Assembly (NCBI RefSeq): GCF_030499575.1
Contig: NZ_JASTLC010000001.1
Location: 5,480,001 to 5,544,000 of the forward strand
From: Streptomyces sp. DG2A-72
Lineage (GTDB): Bacteria > Actinomycetota > Actinomycetes > Streptomycetales > Streptomycetaceae
Length of the DNA: 64,000 bases
Direction of reading: 5' to 3'
The translations under genes were made by a program, and so were the position numbers. Within the stretch, counting starts at the first letter, position 1. Each line of letters starts with the position of its first letter. Below, piece after piece: positions 25,757-37,193 of this stretch. Under the pieces are notes generated by a model. It saw only the letters and a list, made by a program, of their open reading frames with translations, was not told the origin of the DNA and made no database searches.

Positions 25757-26249
25757 TCAGTCCGCCAGCGTCGCCCCGAAGCCGGAGCGGGCGCCCAGGC
25801 CGAGTTCGGCGGCCGTGAGCATCGTCGAGCCCGCGCCCGTCGGACCCGACGCGGTGCCGCGCAGGAGGTGCAGGCGGCCGATCTCGGGGGCGGTGGCGAC
25901 CAGTTCGGCGCGGTTGTCGCGGTTGTAGTCGCGCAGCAGGACCGAGGCGCCGAGCATGGCGGAGTCGGAGGTCTCGCCCTCGACTCCGGCGGTGGCGTAG
26001 CTGTACCGGCGGGCGTTCTTGCCGGTGAGGCCCGAGGCGCCGCCGCGCAGTACGGTGACGGCGCCCGCGTGGGAGACCGAGTTCGGGGTTGATGTCCTCG
26101 CCGTCGACCGGGTCGAGGTTCGTGGCGGTGCCGCGCCCGCCGGACTTGGACCCCCACAGGACGGTGAACGTGCCGTGGTCGGAGCCGTCCGCCTCGAAGG
26201 GCGTGGTGATGTCGGTGCCGAAGGAGAGGCCGGCGGTGCGGTTGCGCAA
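25757..26249 (-). pseudogene. Truncated and frameshifted FG-GAP gene
   Basis: Only C-terminal blades remain. The first part reads MRNRTAGLSFGTDITTPF and GSDHGTFTVLWGSKSG in one frame to VDGEDINP. The continuation (SHAGAVTVLRGGASGLTG, DYNRDNRAELVATAPE, ending RSGFGATLAD) is in the next frame. Removing one base from the C4 run (26086-26089, G on the plus strand) joins them. The N-terminus and signal peptide are absent, so it is a remnant even without the frameshift. Confidence 0.7.
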
Positions 26250-26358
26250 GAGGTCTCTCCATCGGTCGGGAGCGGTCAGAGGGCTCGCGATGGTGTGACA
26301 CTCGGCAAGGCATGCGGGTTGTGCGGGAATGGCGTGAACTTTTGCGGTTGCTGTGACG

Positions 26359-27531
26359 TCAGGGGGCCAGAAAGGCCGACGTCGAGAACGTGACGGTCGG
26401 CCGGGACGCGACCAGCTCGTCTCGCCGGCCCGGATAGACGGCGACGGTGTCCTTCGTCTCGCCCTGATGCGTCCGTACGGCCAGGTCCGCGCGCCCGTCC
26501 CCGTCGAAGTCCGCGGCGGCCAGGACGCGGGTGGTGCCGCGGGCGACGGGCTCGACGGTCACGGTCGGTGCCGTGGACAGTCCGGGCGTACGACCGCGGA
26601 ACAGCCGTAGCCACGAGCCGCTGGACACGAGGTCGTCCTTGCCGTCGCCGTCGAAGTCCGCGGCCGTCAGCATGGAGCCGGGGGTGGGGAGGGGCGGCGC
26701 GGGTGGGGACGGGGAGGTCGTAGCGGAGGGCGGTCGCGCCCATCGCGCCGACCGCGGCATCGAGCCGGGTGCCCTTGCCGAAGTCGCCGAGGGCCACGTC
26801 GATGCCGTCCGGGAGGGCGGGTCCGGTGCCGGTGGGGCCGGTCGGGCCGCCGAGGACGAGTGCCGAGGTGGCGGTGGATTCTGCCGTACGGACGATCAGG
26901 TCGTCGTAGCCGTCGCGGTCGACGTCGGCGGCGGGGCCGGTGGGGAGGTTGCCGGGCGCGGGGATCGGGGCGGTGGCGGCGCTCGGGGCGCCCTTGCGGG
27001 TAAACGGGCCGGGCAGAAAGCCGAGTTGCCGGTCGGAGGAGTGGACGACCAGGTCCTCGGCCCCGTCGCCGTCGAAGTCGCCGCACACCGGCTGGTCCGG
27101 CCAGTCGTTGCCGGCGCGGGCCCGGTCGGGGACGGTGAGGCTGACGGCCTTGCCGGTGAGGCCCTCGGGGGAGCCGAAGAGGAGCTGGAGCGGGACCGGG
27201 GGGCGGCCCTGGCCGTCGTAGGGCGGGTCGGTGGAGATCACCAGGTCGGTGAAGCCGTCCCCGTCGAGGTCGCAGGTCGCCTCGGCGTCGAAGAGGGCGG
27301 GGAGGTGGCCCTTGACGCGGGCCGCGTTGCGCGCCGGGCTCAGCAACTGCCGGGCGCCCGGGACGAGTCCGCGCGCCGAGCCGTAGACGACGCAGGTGCG
27401 TCACCCTTCGCGACCTTCACGGGGGTGTGCTCTGCGGTGCCGGTGTGCTGGGTCGGCCCGCAGGCGGCGAGAGGAACAAGCCAGGCGACGGTCACCGCAG
27501 CCACACACATCGTGCGTCTTCGCACCCGCAC
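26359..27531 (-). pseudogene. FG-GAP lipoprotein gene with two frameshifts
   Basis: A lipoprotein signal (AAVTVAWLVPLAACG) starts at 27531. Near 27392 the frame shifts into VVYGSARGLVPGARQLL and blades such as DLDGDGFTDLVISTD and DFDGDGAEDLVVHSSD. A second shift in a G-rich tract near 26680-26710 leads to LTAADFDGDGKDDLVSSG and ends TFSTSAFLAP at 26359. Repaired, it would encode a ~390-residue lipoprotein. Either it is a pseudogene or the region is misassembled. Confidence 0.68.
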
Positions 27532-27568
27532 CGCTCACCTCGGGCGTGACGTGTTCAGGACCGGTACT

Positions 27569-27853
27569 TCAGGACTGATACGGCTGCTGCTGCGGCTGCC
27601 CGTAAGGCTGACCGCCGCTCACCGCCTGCGCCTGCAGCTGTTCCGCCTGCTCGTTGGTGATCTTCTGCTCCGCACCGCAGAACGTGCACTGCGTCGCGTA
27701 CTTCGTCGAGAACGGGAACAGCGGCACGAAGAACAGCGTGAACTTGGTGACGCGCTTGCGCAGCGTGTGCGCGGCGGGGTTGCCGCAGTGGCCGCACAGG
27801 AGGGTGAGTATCGCGAGTTGGTAGACGTAGCCCTTGGTGCCAAAGATGATCAT
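27569..27853 (-). CDS. Zinc-ribbon family protein
   Basis: The 94-residue product has two Cys-x-x-Cys pairs, CGHCGNPAAH near residue 20 and CTFCGAEQKI near 57, separated by a hydrophobic stretch KFTLFFVPLFPFSTKY that could touch the membrane. The C-terminus is Gln/Pro-rich. This is the common actinobacterial zinc-ribbon protein of unknown function. Confidence 0.75.
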   Translation of the reverse strand: MIIFGTKGYVYQLAILTLLCGHCGNPAAHTLRKRVTKFTLFFVPLFPFSTKYATQCTFCGAEQKITNEQAEQLQAQAVSGGQPYGQPQQQPYQS

Positions 27854-27902
27854 CCCGCGGCCCTTTCGGATCGGTTGCTTCCCCCAGTGTGAAGGATGGG
27901 CC

Positions 27903-29267
27903 TCAGGAGTCGGCGGGATGCTCCTGCCGCCATCGCCAGTCCCACAGCGCGTCGGCCCGGTGGTCGTGCTCGGAGAAGTCGCGCAGGGAGCCCACTCTGT
28001 CGAGCGCGACCGCGGTGCGCGGGTCGTCGCGCTTGGCGAGACCGTAGGCGGCTTCCATACGGATCTCCCGGTCCTCGTCGTCGAGCAGCGCGGCCAGCGC
28101 GTCGGCGACGGCGGGCGTACGGTCCCGGCAGCCGGCCAGCTGCGCCGCGGCCGGGCGTCGTACGTCGGTGTCCGGGTCCTCGACGAGGAGCAGCAGCGCC
28201 CGCACGGCGTCCGGGGACAGTTCCTCGTCGTACCGGCATGCCTCGCAGGCGCTCAGGCGCACCTGGGCGTCCGGGTCGAGGGTCAGGGCGCGCAACGCTT
28301 CCCTGGCCTCCGCGGTGAGCGCGACGTCCTCATCGATCAGGCACCAGGGCACCTCCCGGCGCACCCGCGGGTCGGGGTGGCCGGCGTGGCGGAGTCCGAT
28401 GGCCCGCTGGTCGGGGTGGTCGTACTCGGTGTACGTGTCCAGCACCCGCGCCAGCATCCCGCCGTCCGTCTCCGCCGCGGCCCAGTCGGCCAGGAACGCG
28501 CCCTCCTTCTTGTCGTAGTACGCGGCGGAGTTGGTGTGGTACCGGAGGAAGGACCTGTCGCGCAGGTGGTCCAGGACGAACCGGCGGTTCACCGAGGAGG
28601 GGTGATGGCGATGAGCCACCACCGCCGAATAGGTCTCGAAGCTGCGCCGCTGGGCGAGGACGGAGCGGACCGCCCACCAGTCCACGTGCGCGTCGTCCTT
28701 TTCCTTCACCGCGCGGGCGATCAGTTCGTCGACCGGTGGCAGGATCCGGAACGCCCACTCCAGCGAGGACAGGACGGATCCGTGCCCGGCTCGTACGGTG
28801 CGTCCGCCGAGGGTGACCTCCCAGACCCAGTCGTGGTCGTCGTCCAGGACCCGGGCGGTCTCGGCGGGTCCGCGGGCGCCGGTCAGCCTGCGCAGCTCCT
28901 CGGCCGCACCGGTCTCGTACCAGCGCCGGGCCAGGGCCAGCAGCCGCTCCCGGGCGTCCTCGGGGAGGCGCAGCCGCGGCTCGGCGCCGAGGACGGCCGA
29001 GAAGACGGCCGGTGAGCCGCCTGCGACGGCCCGCTCCAGCGGGGTCGTCCCGTCCGGGAGCGCCCGGTCGGGGTCCGCTCCGGCCTCGACGAGCACCTCG
29101 GCGACGGGGGCGCCGTACGCGGCCACCGCGGCGCACAGGACGGGCAGCCCGTCCGGGCCCACGGTGTCCGGTTCCGCGCCCGCTGCCAGCAACTCCCGTA
29201 CGGCGTCGGCGTCCTTGGCCCGCACCGCGGCCACGAGCCGCCCGCTCCCGGTCTTTCCCCCACCCAT
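27903..29267 (-). CDS. Ankyrin plus HEAT-like repeat protein
   Basis: The 454-residue product begins with ankyrin-type repeats (VRELLAAGAEPDTVGPDGLP, VLVEAGADPDRALPDGTTPL), has a central region of unknown fold, and ends in HEAT-like repeats (LRALTLDPDAQVRLSACEAC, LLVEDPDTDVRRPAAAQLAG, LLDDEDREIRMEAAYGLAKR). It is a protein-protein interaction scaffold with no catalytic motif. ATG 29267 is chosen over an upstream in-frame TTG. Confidence 0.8.
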   Translation of the reverse strand: MGGGKTGSGRLVAAVRAKDADAVRELLAAGAEPDTVGPDGLPVLCAAVAAYGAPVAEVLVEAGADPDRALPDGTTPLERAVAGGSPAVFSAVLGAEPRLRLPEDARERLLALARRWYETGAAEELRRLTGARGPAETARVLDDDHDWVWEVTLGGRTVRAGHGSVLSSLEWAFRILPPVDELIARAVKEKDDAHVDWWAVRSVLAQRRSFETYSAVVAHRHHPSSVNRRFVLDHLRDRSFLRYHTNSAAYYDKKEGAFLADWAAAETDGGMLARVLDTYTEYDHPDQRAIGLRHAGHPDPRVRREVPWCLIDEDVALTAEAREALRALTLDPDAQVRLSACEACRYDEELSPDAVRALLLLVEDPDTDVRRPAAAQLAGCRDRTPAVADALAALLDDEDREIRMEAAYGLAKRDDPRTAVALDRVGSLRDFSEHDHRADALWDWRWRQEHPADS

Positions 29268-29321
29268 GGGGAGCAAGGTACGCAAGGCCGCCGCCCCCGC
29301 TCACCTGGTTTCCGCAACGAC

Positions 29322-29356
29322 GACGCCCCCCACCCCATCATGGGGCGGGGGGCGTC
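29322..29356 (-). terminator. Terminator between the Fe-S oxidoreductase and repeat-protein genes
   Basis: GACGCCCCCCACCCCAT (29322-29338) pairs with ATGGGGCGGGGGGCGTC (29340-29356) with a one-base loop as written and one mismatch. It lies 22 bases beyond the stop of the gene at 29378 on the minus strand. Confidence 0.7.
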
Positions 29357-29377
29357 AGTTCTGCCGTACGGCCGCTG

Positions 29378-31645
29378 TTACTTCACCGGCTCCGGCTCCG
29401 GCGTGCTCTGCGTCTCGGCCGAGTCCTGCGGGTCCACCGGGGTCTTCACGGAGTCCAGCAGGAGCTGGGCGACGTCGACGACCTGGATGGACTCCTTCGC
29501 CTTGCCGTCGTTCTTCTTGCCGTTGACGGAGTCGGTCAGCATGACGAGGCAGAACGGGCAGGCGGTGGACACGATGTCCGGGTTCACCGACAGCGCCTCG
29601 TCGACCCGCTCGTTGTTGATGCGCTTGCCGATGCGCTCCTCCATCCACATCCGCGCGCCGCCGGCGCCGCAGCAGAAGCCGCGCTCCTTGTGGCGGTGCA
29701 TCTCCTCGTTGCGGATGCCGGGGACGCTGGCGATGATCTCGCGCGGAGGCGTGTAGATCTTGTTGTGGCGGCCCAGGTAGCAGGGGTCGTGGTAGGTGAT
29801 GATGCCCTCGACCGGGGTCACCGGGACCAGCCTGCCCGCGTCCACCAAGTGCTGGAGCAGCTGGGTGTGGTGGATGACCTCGTAGTCGCCGCCGAGCTGC
29901 GGGTACTCGTTGCCGATCGTGTTCAGGCAGTGCGGGCAGGTGGCGACGATCTTCTTCGAGGACTTCGGCTTCTTGGTGCTCTCGTCCTCGTCGTCCTCGC
30001 CGAACGCCATGTTCAGCGCCATGACGTTCTCCATGCCGAGCTCCTGGAACAGCGGCTCGTTGCCCAGGCGGCGGGCGGAGTCACCGGTGCACTTCTCGTC
30101 GCCGCCCATGATCGCGAACTTGACGCCCGCGATGTGCAGCAGCTCGGCGAAGGCCTTGGTGGTCTTCTTGGCCCGGTCCTCCAGGGCGCCGGCGCAGCCG
30201 ACCCAGTACAGGTACTCGACCTCGGACAGGTCCTCGATGTCCTGGCCGACGACCGGGACGTCGAAGTCGACCTCCTTGAGCCACTGAAGGCGCTGCTTCT
30301 TGGCCAGGCCCCAGGGGTTGCCCTTCTTCTCCAGGTTCTTGAGCATCGTGCCGGCCTCGGAGGGGAACGCGGACTCGATCATCACCTGGTAGCGGCGCAT
30401 GTCGACGATGTGGTCGATGTGCTCGATGTCGACGGGGCACTGCTCGACACAGGCGCCGCAGGTGGTGCAGGACCACAGCACGTCGGGGTCGATGACGCCG
30501 TTCTCCTCGACGGTGCCGATGAGGGGGCGCTCGGCCTCGGCGAGGGCGGCGGCCGGGACGTCCTTCAGGGCCTCGGCCGGTGCCTTCTCCTCGCCCTCCA
30601 TGGTCTTGCCGCCGCCGGCGAGCAGGTAGGGCGCCTTGGCGTGTGCGTGGTCGCGCAGTGACATGATCAGCAGTTTGGGGGAGAGCGGCTTGCCGGTGTT
30701 CCAGGCGGGGCACTGCGACTGGCAGCGGCCGCACTCGGTGCAGGTGGAGAAGTCCAGCAGGCCCTTCCAGGAGAACTGCTCGACCTGGGAGACACCGAAG
30801 ACGTCGTCCTCGCCGGGGTCGGTGAAGTCGATCGGCTTGCCGGCCGACGTCATCGGCAGCAGGCCGCCCAGCGCGGTGCCGCCCTTGGCGTCGCGCTTGA
30901 AGTAGATGTTCGGGAAGGCCAGGAAGCGGTGCCAGGCCACGCCCATGTCGGTCTTCAGGGCGACCACGATCATCCAGATGAACGAGGTCGAGACCTTCAG
31001 GCCGGCGAAGAAGTAGGTGAGGTTCTGGAGCGTGGAGAGGTCCATGCCCTCCAGCCACGACACCACCGGGTACGAGATGAAGAACGACGCCTCGTAGCCC
31101 TCGACGTGGTGCTGGGCGCCCTCCAGGGCGTGCAGCATGAAGATGCAGATGCCGACGACGAGGATGACCGTCTCGACGAAGTACGCCTGGCCGGTGTTGG
31201 AGCCCGCGAAGCGGGACTTGCGGCCCGGCTTGTTCGGCTTGCTGAGCTGCCGGATGACGATCAGCGCCAGGATGCCGACGACCGTCATCGTGCCGATGAA
31301 CTCGACGAAGACGTTGTACGGCGCCCAGTGCCCGATGATCGGCAGCACCCAGTCGGCCTGGAAGAGCTGCCCGACGGCGTTCACGATCGTCAGCAGCAGC
31401 GTGTAGAAGCCGATGGCCACGAACCAGTGCGCGACACCGACGACGCCCCACCGGTTCATCCGGGTGTGGCCGAGGAACTCCCTGACCACGGTGACGACGC
31501 GCTGCACGGGCTCGTCGGTGCGGGTGCCCGCGGGCACGCTCTGGCCGAGCCGCATGAAGTTGAGGATCTGCAGGACAGCGCGGGTGAACAGGGCCACGCC
31601 GACCACGATCAGAACCAGCGACACGATGATCGCGGCGAGTTGCAT
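29378..31645 (-). CDS. Membrane Fe-S oxidoreductase, EtfD-like
   Basis: The 755-residue product has ~5-6 N-terminal membrane helices (NarI-like, ~1-250), two 4Fe-4S cluster motifs (CTECGRCQSQCP near 325 and CTTCGACVEQCP near 430) and C-terminal cysteine-rich CCG domains (VATCPHCLNTIGNEYP, HDPCYLGRHN, RGFCCGAGGARMW). This layout matches mycobacterial Rv0338c (EtfD), thought to pass electrons from the acyl-CoA dehydrogenase/ETF pathway to the membrane. It starts ATG 31645 after GAGGAG. A TTACTAAGCGGTAA palindrome lies ~75 bp upstream. Confidence 0.85.
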   Translation of the reverse strand: MQLAAIIVSLVLIVVGVALFTRAVLQILNFMRLGQSVPAGTRTDEPVQRVVTVVREFLGHTRMNRWGVVGVAHWFVAIGFYTLLLTIVNAVGQLFQADWVLPIIGHWAPYNVFVEFIGTMTVVGILALIVIRQLSKPNKPGRKSRFAGSNTGQAYFVETVILVVGICIFMLHALEGAQHHVEGYEASFFISYPVVSWLEGMDLSTLQNLTYFFAGLKVSTSFIWMIVVALKTDMGVAWHRFLAFPNIYFKRDAKGGTALGGLLPMTSAGKPIDFTDPGEDDVFGVSQVEQFSWKGLLDFSTCTECGRCQSQCPAWNTGKPLSPKLLIMSLRDHAHAKAPYLLAGGGKTMEGEEKAPAEALKDVPAAALAEAERPLIGTVEENGVIDPDVLWSCTTCGACVEQCPVDIEHIDHIVDMRRYQVMIESAFPSEAGTMLKNLEKKGNPWGLAKKQRLQWLKEVDFDVPVVGQDIEDLSEVEYLYWVGCAGALEDRAKKTTKAFAELLHIAGVKFAIMGGDEKCTGDSARRLGNEPLFQELGMENVMALNMAFGEDDEDESTKKPKSSKKIVATCPHCLNTIGNEYPQLGGDYEVIHHTQLLQHLVDAGRLVPVTPVEGIITYHDPCYLGRHNKIYTPPREIIASVPGIRNEEMHRHKERGFCCGAGGARMWMEERIGKRINNERVDEALSVNPDIVSTACPFCLVMLTDSVNGKKNDGKAKESIQVVDVAQLLLDSVKTPVDPQDSAETQSTPEPEPVK

Positions 31646-31719
31646 TTCGGGGCTCCTCGGGCCTGCGAGAGGGGCTTCGTCGAGAGATCTCAGAGAGGGC
31701 TCGGAGAGGTCTCAAGAGA

Positions 31720-31870
31720 TTACTAAGCGGTAACTTAATCAGTCCCCGAGACTACCCCTATCTTGCGCCGCACTGTAGCCGGGCGTGCGGTGATCTGCGT
31801 CGCTGAGGGTTGCCTCAGGAGTCGACCGTGTTATTCATGATAATTAGGGCAATTCATGACTAATTTAAGA
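31720..31870. promoter_or_regulatory. Divergent promoter region with a TTAC-N6-GTAA palindrome and an AT-rich block
   Basis: TTACTAAGCGGTAA at 31720-31733 is a palindrome with TTAC/GTAA half-sites and lies upstream of the Fe-S oxidoreductase; it could be a TetR-type operator. An unusually AT-rich block at about 31825-31867 (ATTCATGATAATTAGGGC, then AATTCATGACTAATTTAAG) includes an AATTCATGA-like repeat and directly precedes the plus-strand gene, where a promoter is expected. Confidence 0.4.
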
Positions 31871-31872
31871 GG

Positions 31873-32892
31873 GTGATCTACGGGATCCTCGCCGCCTCCG
31901 CCGCCTTTCTTCTCGCCGCCGTCCTCGCCGCCCTGTTCCGGCTGCCCGCCCAGCGGATCGGGCTCCTCGACCGGCGGTGGCAGCGACCCGTGCCCGTGGT
32001 CGGCGGGGTGGCCGTCGTGGTGGCGACCTGTGCAGTGGCCGGCGCGGGGAACTGGACGCGGTACGCGCCCCTGGGGGACGGGGTCGGCGGGCTGGTCGTG
32101 GCCGCCGCCGTCGTCGCCGGGCTCGGGCTGATCGCCGACTTCCGGCGGGTGAAGCTGCGGTTCCTGGTCGGCGGTACGGCGATCGCGGCGGCCTGCGTGG
32201 TGCCGTACGGCGAGACCGGGCCCTTCGTCGGTGTGCTCGCCGTCGGCTGGATCGTCTTCGTGGCTGTCGGGTTCCGGGCGCTCGATCACGCGGACGCGCT
32301 GGCGGGGACCGTCGGGGTGGTGACCGCCTTCGGGGCCGGGGCCATCGCCGCTGCCGAAGTCATGGACGGGCTGGCGGTGTTGCTGAGCGTGCTGGCCGCC
32401 GCGCTGACCGGGTTCCTCATGCACAACTGGCCGCCCGCGCGCGTGGCACTCGGTTCGTGCGGGTCGCTGTTCACCGGGTTCCTGCTCGCCTCGACGGCCG
32501 TGTTCACGCGGGCGGGCGGCGATCCGTTGTCCGACGCGGGCGTGCTGTTCGCCCTCGCCGCCGTCGCGGGCGCCGATGTCGTGCTCGTGACGCTGTCCCG
32601 CCGCTTCGCCGGGCGGCCCCTGCTGCGGCGCGGGCCCGACCATCTCGCGCACCGGCTGCGGCGGCTCGGGCTCACCCCGCAGGGGGCGGTGGTCATCCTG
32701 GCCCTCTGCGCGTTCTCGGCGGTGGCCGTCGGGGTGCTGGTGCATGTGGGGTGGGTGGGCGAATCCGCGGTGGTGTGGGTGGCCGGGGGTGCCGTGGTGG
32801 TCGTGGTGGGGCTGCTCGGGGTGCCGGTGTACGGGCCTCGTCGGTCTGCGTCACCGCAGGTCACGACCCAGTTGCGTGTAAGGAACGGATAA
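31873..32892 (+). CDS. MraY/WecA-like phospho-sugar transferase (glycosyltransferase family 4)
   Basis: The 339-residue integral membrane protein has about ten helices. Signatures are the RIGLLDRRWQRPVPVVGGVA start, HNWPPARVALGSCGSLFTGF in the middle and the C-terminal GPDHLAHRLRRLGL, which resembles the WecA motif that contacts the nucleotide sugar. Such enzymes move a sugar-phosphate from a UDP-sugar to a polyprenyl phosphate. The usual acidic DD pair is not obvious in this divergent copy. Start GTG 31873 after AAGAGG. Confidence 0.72.
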   Translation: MIYGILAASAAFLLAAVLAALFRLPAQRIGLLDRRWQRPVPVVGGVAVVVATCAVAGAGNWTRYAPLGDGVGGLVVAAAVVAGLGLIADFRRVKLRFLVGGTAIAAACVVPYGETGPFVGVLAVGWIVFVAVGFRALDHADALAGTVGVVTAFGAGAIAAAEVMDGLAVLLSVLAAALTGFLMHNWPPARVALGSCGSLFTGFLLASTAVFTRAGGDPLSDAGVLFALAAVAGADVVLVTLSRRFAGRPLLRRGPDHLAHRLRRLGLTPQGAVVILALCAFSAVAVGVLVHVGWVGESAVVWVAGGAVVVVVGLLGVPVYGPRRSASPQVTTQLRVRNG

Positions 32893-32894
32893 GA

Positions 32895-32915
32895 GTTGAG
32901 CCTCACAGACTCAGG
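32895..32915 (+). promoter_or_regulatory. Degenerate HAIR (HspR-binding) site upstream of dnaK
   Basis: GTTGAGC-CTCACAG-ACTCAGG matches the HAIR consensus CTTGAGT-N7-ACTCAAG in 11 of 14 positions with exact 7-base spacing. It starts 52 bp upstream of the perfect site. Multiple HspR sites upstream of dnaK are known in Streptomyces. Confidence 0.6.
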
Positions 32916-32923
32916 TCTGTTGA

Positions 32924-35475
<2,552 letters not shown>

Positions 35476-35511
35476 CGTTGAACTGACGACGAGAGAGGAG
35501 GGACGTCGAGG

Positions 35512-36684
35512 ATGAGCACCAAGGACTTCATCGAGAAGGACTACTACAAGGTCCTCGGCGTCCCCAAGGACGCCACCGAGGCCGAGATCAAGAAGGCGTA
35601 CCGGAAGCTCGCCCGCGAGTATCACCCGGATGCCAACAAGGGCAACGCCAAGGCTGAGGAGCGCTTCAAGGAGATCTCCGAGGCGAACGACATACTCGGC
35701 GACCCCAAGAAGCGCAAGGAGTACGACGAGGCACGCGCCCTCTTCGGCAACGGCGGATTCCGCCCGGGGCCGGGCACGGGCGGCGGCAACTTCAACTTCG
35801 ACCTGGGCGACCTCTTCGGAGGCGCCCCCCAGGGCGGGGGTTCCGGAAGCTTCGGCGGCGGAATCGGTGATGTCTTCGGGGGCCTGTTCAACCGAGGCGG
35901 CGCCACCACGCGCACCCAGCCGCGACGCGGCCAGGACATCGAGTCCGAGGTCACCCTCAGCTTCACCGAGGCGATCGAGGGCGCGACGGTCCCGCTGCGG
36001 ATGTCCTCGCAGTCACCCTGCAAGGCCTGCTCGGGCACCGGCGACGCGAACGGCAACCCGCGGGTCTGCCCGACCTGCGTGGGCACCGGCCAGGTGGCCC
36101 GGGGTTCGGGCGGCGGCTTCTCGCTCACCGACCCCTGCCCGGACTGCAAGGGCCGCGGCCTGATCGCGGAGAACCCCTGCGAGGTCTGCAAGGGCAGCGG
36201 CCGCGCCAAGTCGTCGCGCACCATGCAGGTCCGTATCCCGGCCGGGGTGTCGGACGGACAGCGCATCCGCCTGCGCGGCAAGGGCGCACCCGGTGAACGG
36301 GGCGGCCCGGCAGGCGACTTGTACGTGGTCGTCCATGTCGACGCCCACCCGGTGTTCGGCCGCAAGGACGACAACCTCACCGTCACCGTCCCGGTGACGT
36401 TCACCGAGGCGGCGCTGGGCGGAGAGGTCCGGGTCCCGACGCTGGGCGGCCCTCCCGTCACCCTGAAGCTGCCGCCGGGCACGCCCAACGGCCGCACCAT
36501 GCGGGCGCGGGGCAAGGGCGCGGTCCGCAAGGACGGCACGCGCGGCGATCTGTTGGTCACCGTCGAGGTGAGTGTTCCGAAGGACCTGACGGGGAAGGCT
36601 CGTGACGCGCTCGAGGCGTATCGCGAGGCGACCGCGGGTGAGGATCCGCGGGCGGAGCTGTTCCAGGCCGCGAAGGGAGCTTGA
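35512..36684 (+). CDS. dnaJ: Hsp40 co-chaperone DnaJ
   Basis: The 390-residue product has a J-domain (~10-75) with HPD in AREYHPDANKG, a Gly/Phe-rich linker (~82-145), a zinc domain with four Cys repeats (CKACSGTG, CPTCVGTG, CPDCKGRG, CEVCKGSG) and a C-terminal substrate domain. It stimulates DnaK ATPase. A 36-bp gap from grpE contains a GAGAGGAGG ribosome-binding site. It overlaps hspR as TGATG. Confidence 0.97.
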   Translation: MSTKDFIEKDYYKVLGVPKDATEAEIKKAYRKLAREYHPDANKGNAKAEERFKEISEANDILGDPKKRKEYDEARALFGNGGFRPGPGTGGGNFNFDLGDLFGGAPQGGGSGSFGGGIGDVFGGLFNRGGATTRTQPRRGQDIESEVTLSFTEAIEGATVPLRMSSQSPCKACSGTGDANGNPRVCPTCVGTGQVARGSGGGFSLTDPCPDCKGRGLIAENPCEVCKGSGRAKSSRTMQVRIPAGVSDGQRIRLRGKGAPGERGGPAGDLYVVVHVDAHPVFGRKDDNLTVTVPVTFTEAALGGEVRVPTLGGPPVTLKLPPGTPNGRTMRARGKGAVRKDGTRGDLLVTVEVSVPKDLTGKARDALEAYREATAGEDPRAELFQAAKGA

Positions 36685-37136
36685 TGGAGATGGACGGCCG
36701 TCGACGCAACCCGTATGAACTGACCGAGGAGACCCCGGTCTACGTCATCTCGGTGGCGGCCCAGCTGTCCGGCCTGCACCCGCAGACGCTGCGTCAGTAC
36801 GACCGCCTGGGCCTGGTCTCCCCGGACCGCACCGCCGGCCGGGGCCGCCGCTACTCGGCCCGCGACATCGAACTGCTCCGCACCGTGCAGCAGTTGTCGC
36901 AGGACGAGGGCATCAACCTCGCCGGCATCAAGCGCATCATCGAACTGGAGAACCAGGTCGCCGCCCTGCAGTCCCGGGTCGCGGAACTCCAGGCGGCCCT
37001 GGACGGCGCGGCTGCGGCGATGCAGCAGCGCGAGGCGGCGGTGCACGCGTCGTACCGCCGCGATCTGGTGCCGTACCAGGAGGTACAGCAGACGAGCGCG
37101 CTGGTGGTGTGGCGGCCGAAGAAGGCCAAGGACTAG
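36684..37136 (+). CDS. hspR: Heat-shock repressor HspR (MerR family)
   Basis: The 150-residue product has a MerR helix-turn-helix (VYVISVAAQLSGLHPQTLRQ, YDRLGLVSPDRTAGRGRRYS) followed by a coiled coil (IIELENQVAALQSRVAELQA). HspR binds HAIR sites, with DnaK as co-repressor in Streptomyces. Three HAIR-type sites are visible in this window, two before dnaK and one before clpB. ATG 36684 is chosen at the TGATG overlap with dnaJ. Confidence 0.96.
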   Translation: MEMDGRRRNPYELTEETPVYVISVAAQLSGLHPQTLRQYDRLGLVSPDRTAGRGRRYSARDIELLRTVQQLSQDEGINLAGIKRIIELENQVAALQSRVAELQAALDGAAAAMQQREAAVHASYRRDLVPYQEVQQTSALVVWRPKKAKD

Positions 37137-37152
37137 GCAGACTCACGCATCA

Positions 37153-37181
37153 GGGGCCCGGAGGTTCGTCCTCCGGGCCCC
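37153..37181 (+). terminator. Terminator of the dnaK operon
   Basis: GGGGCCCGGAGG (37153-37164) and CCTCCGGGCCCC (37170-37181) form a perfect 12-bp stem with a 5-base loop, 16 bases after the hspR stop. It also lies beyond the stop of the convergent gene at 37194 and can serve both. Confidence 0.88.
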
Positions 37182-37193
37182 TTCGCCGTGCTG

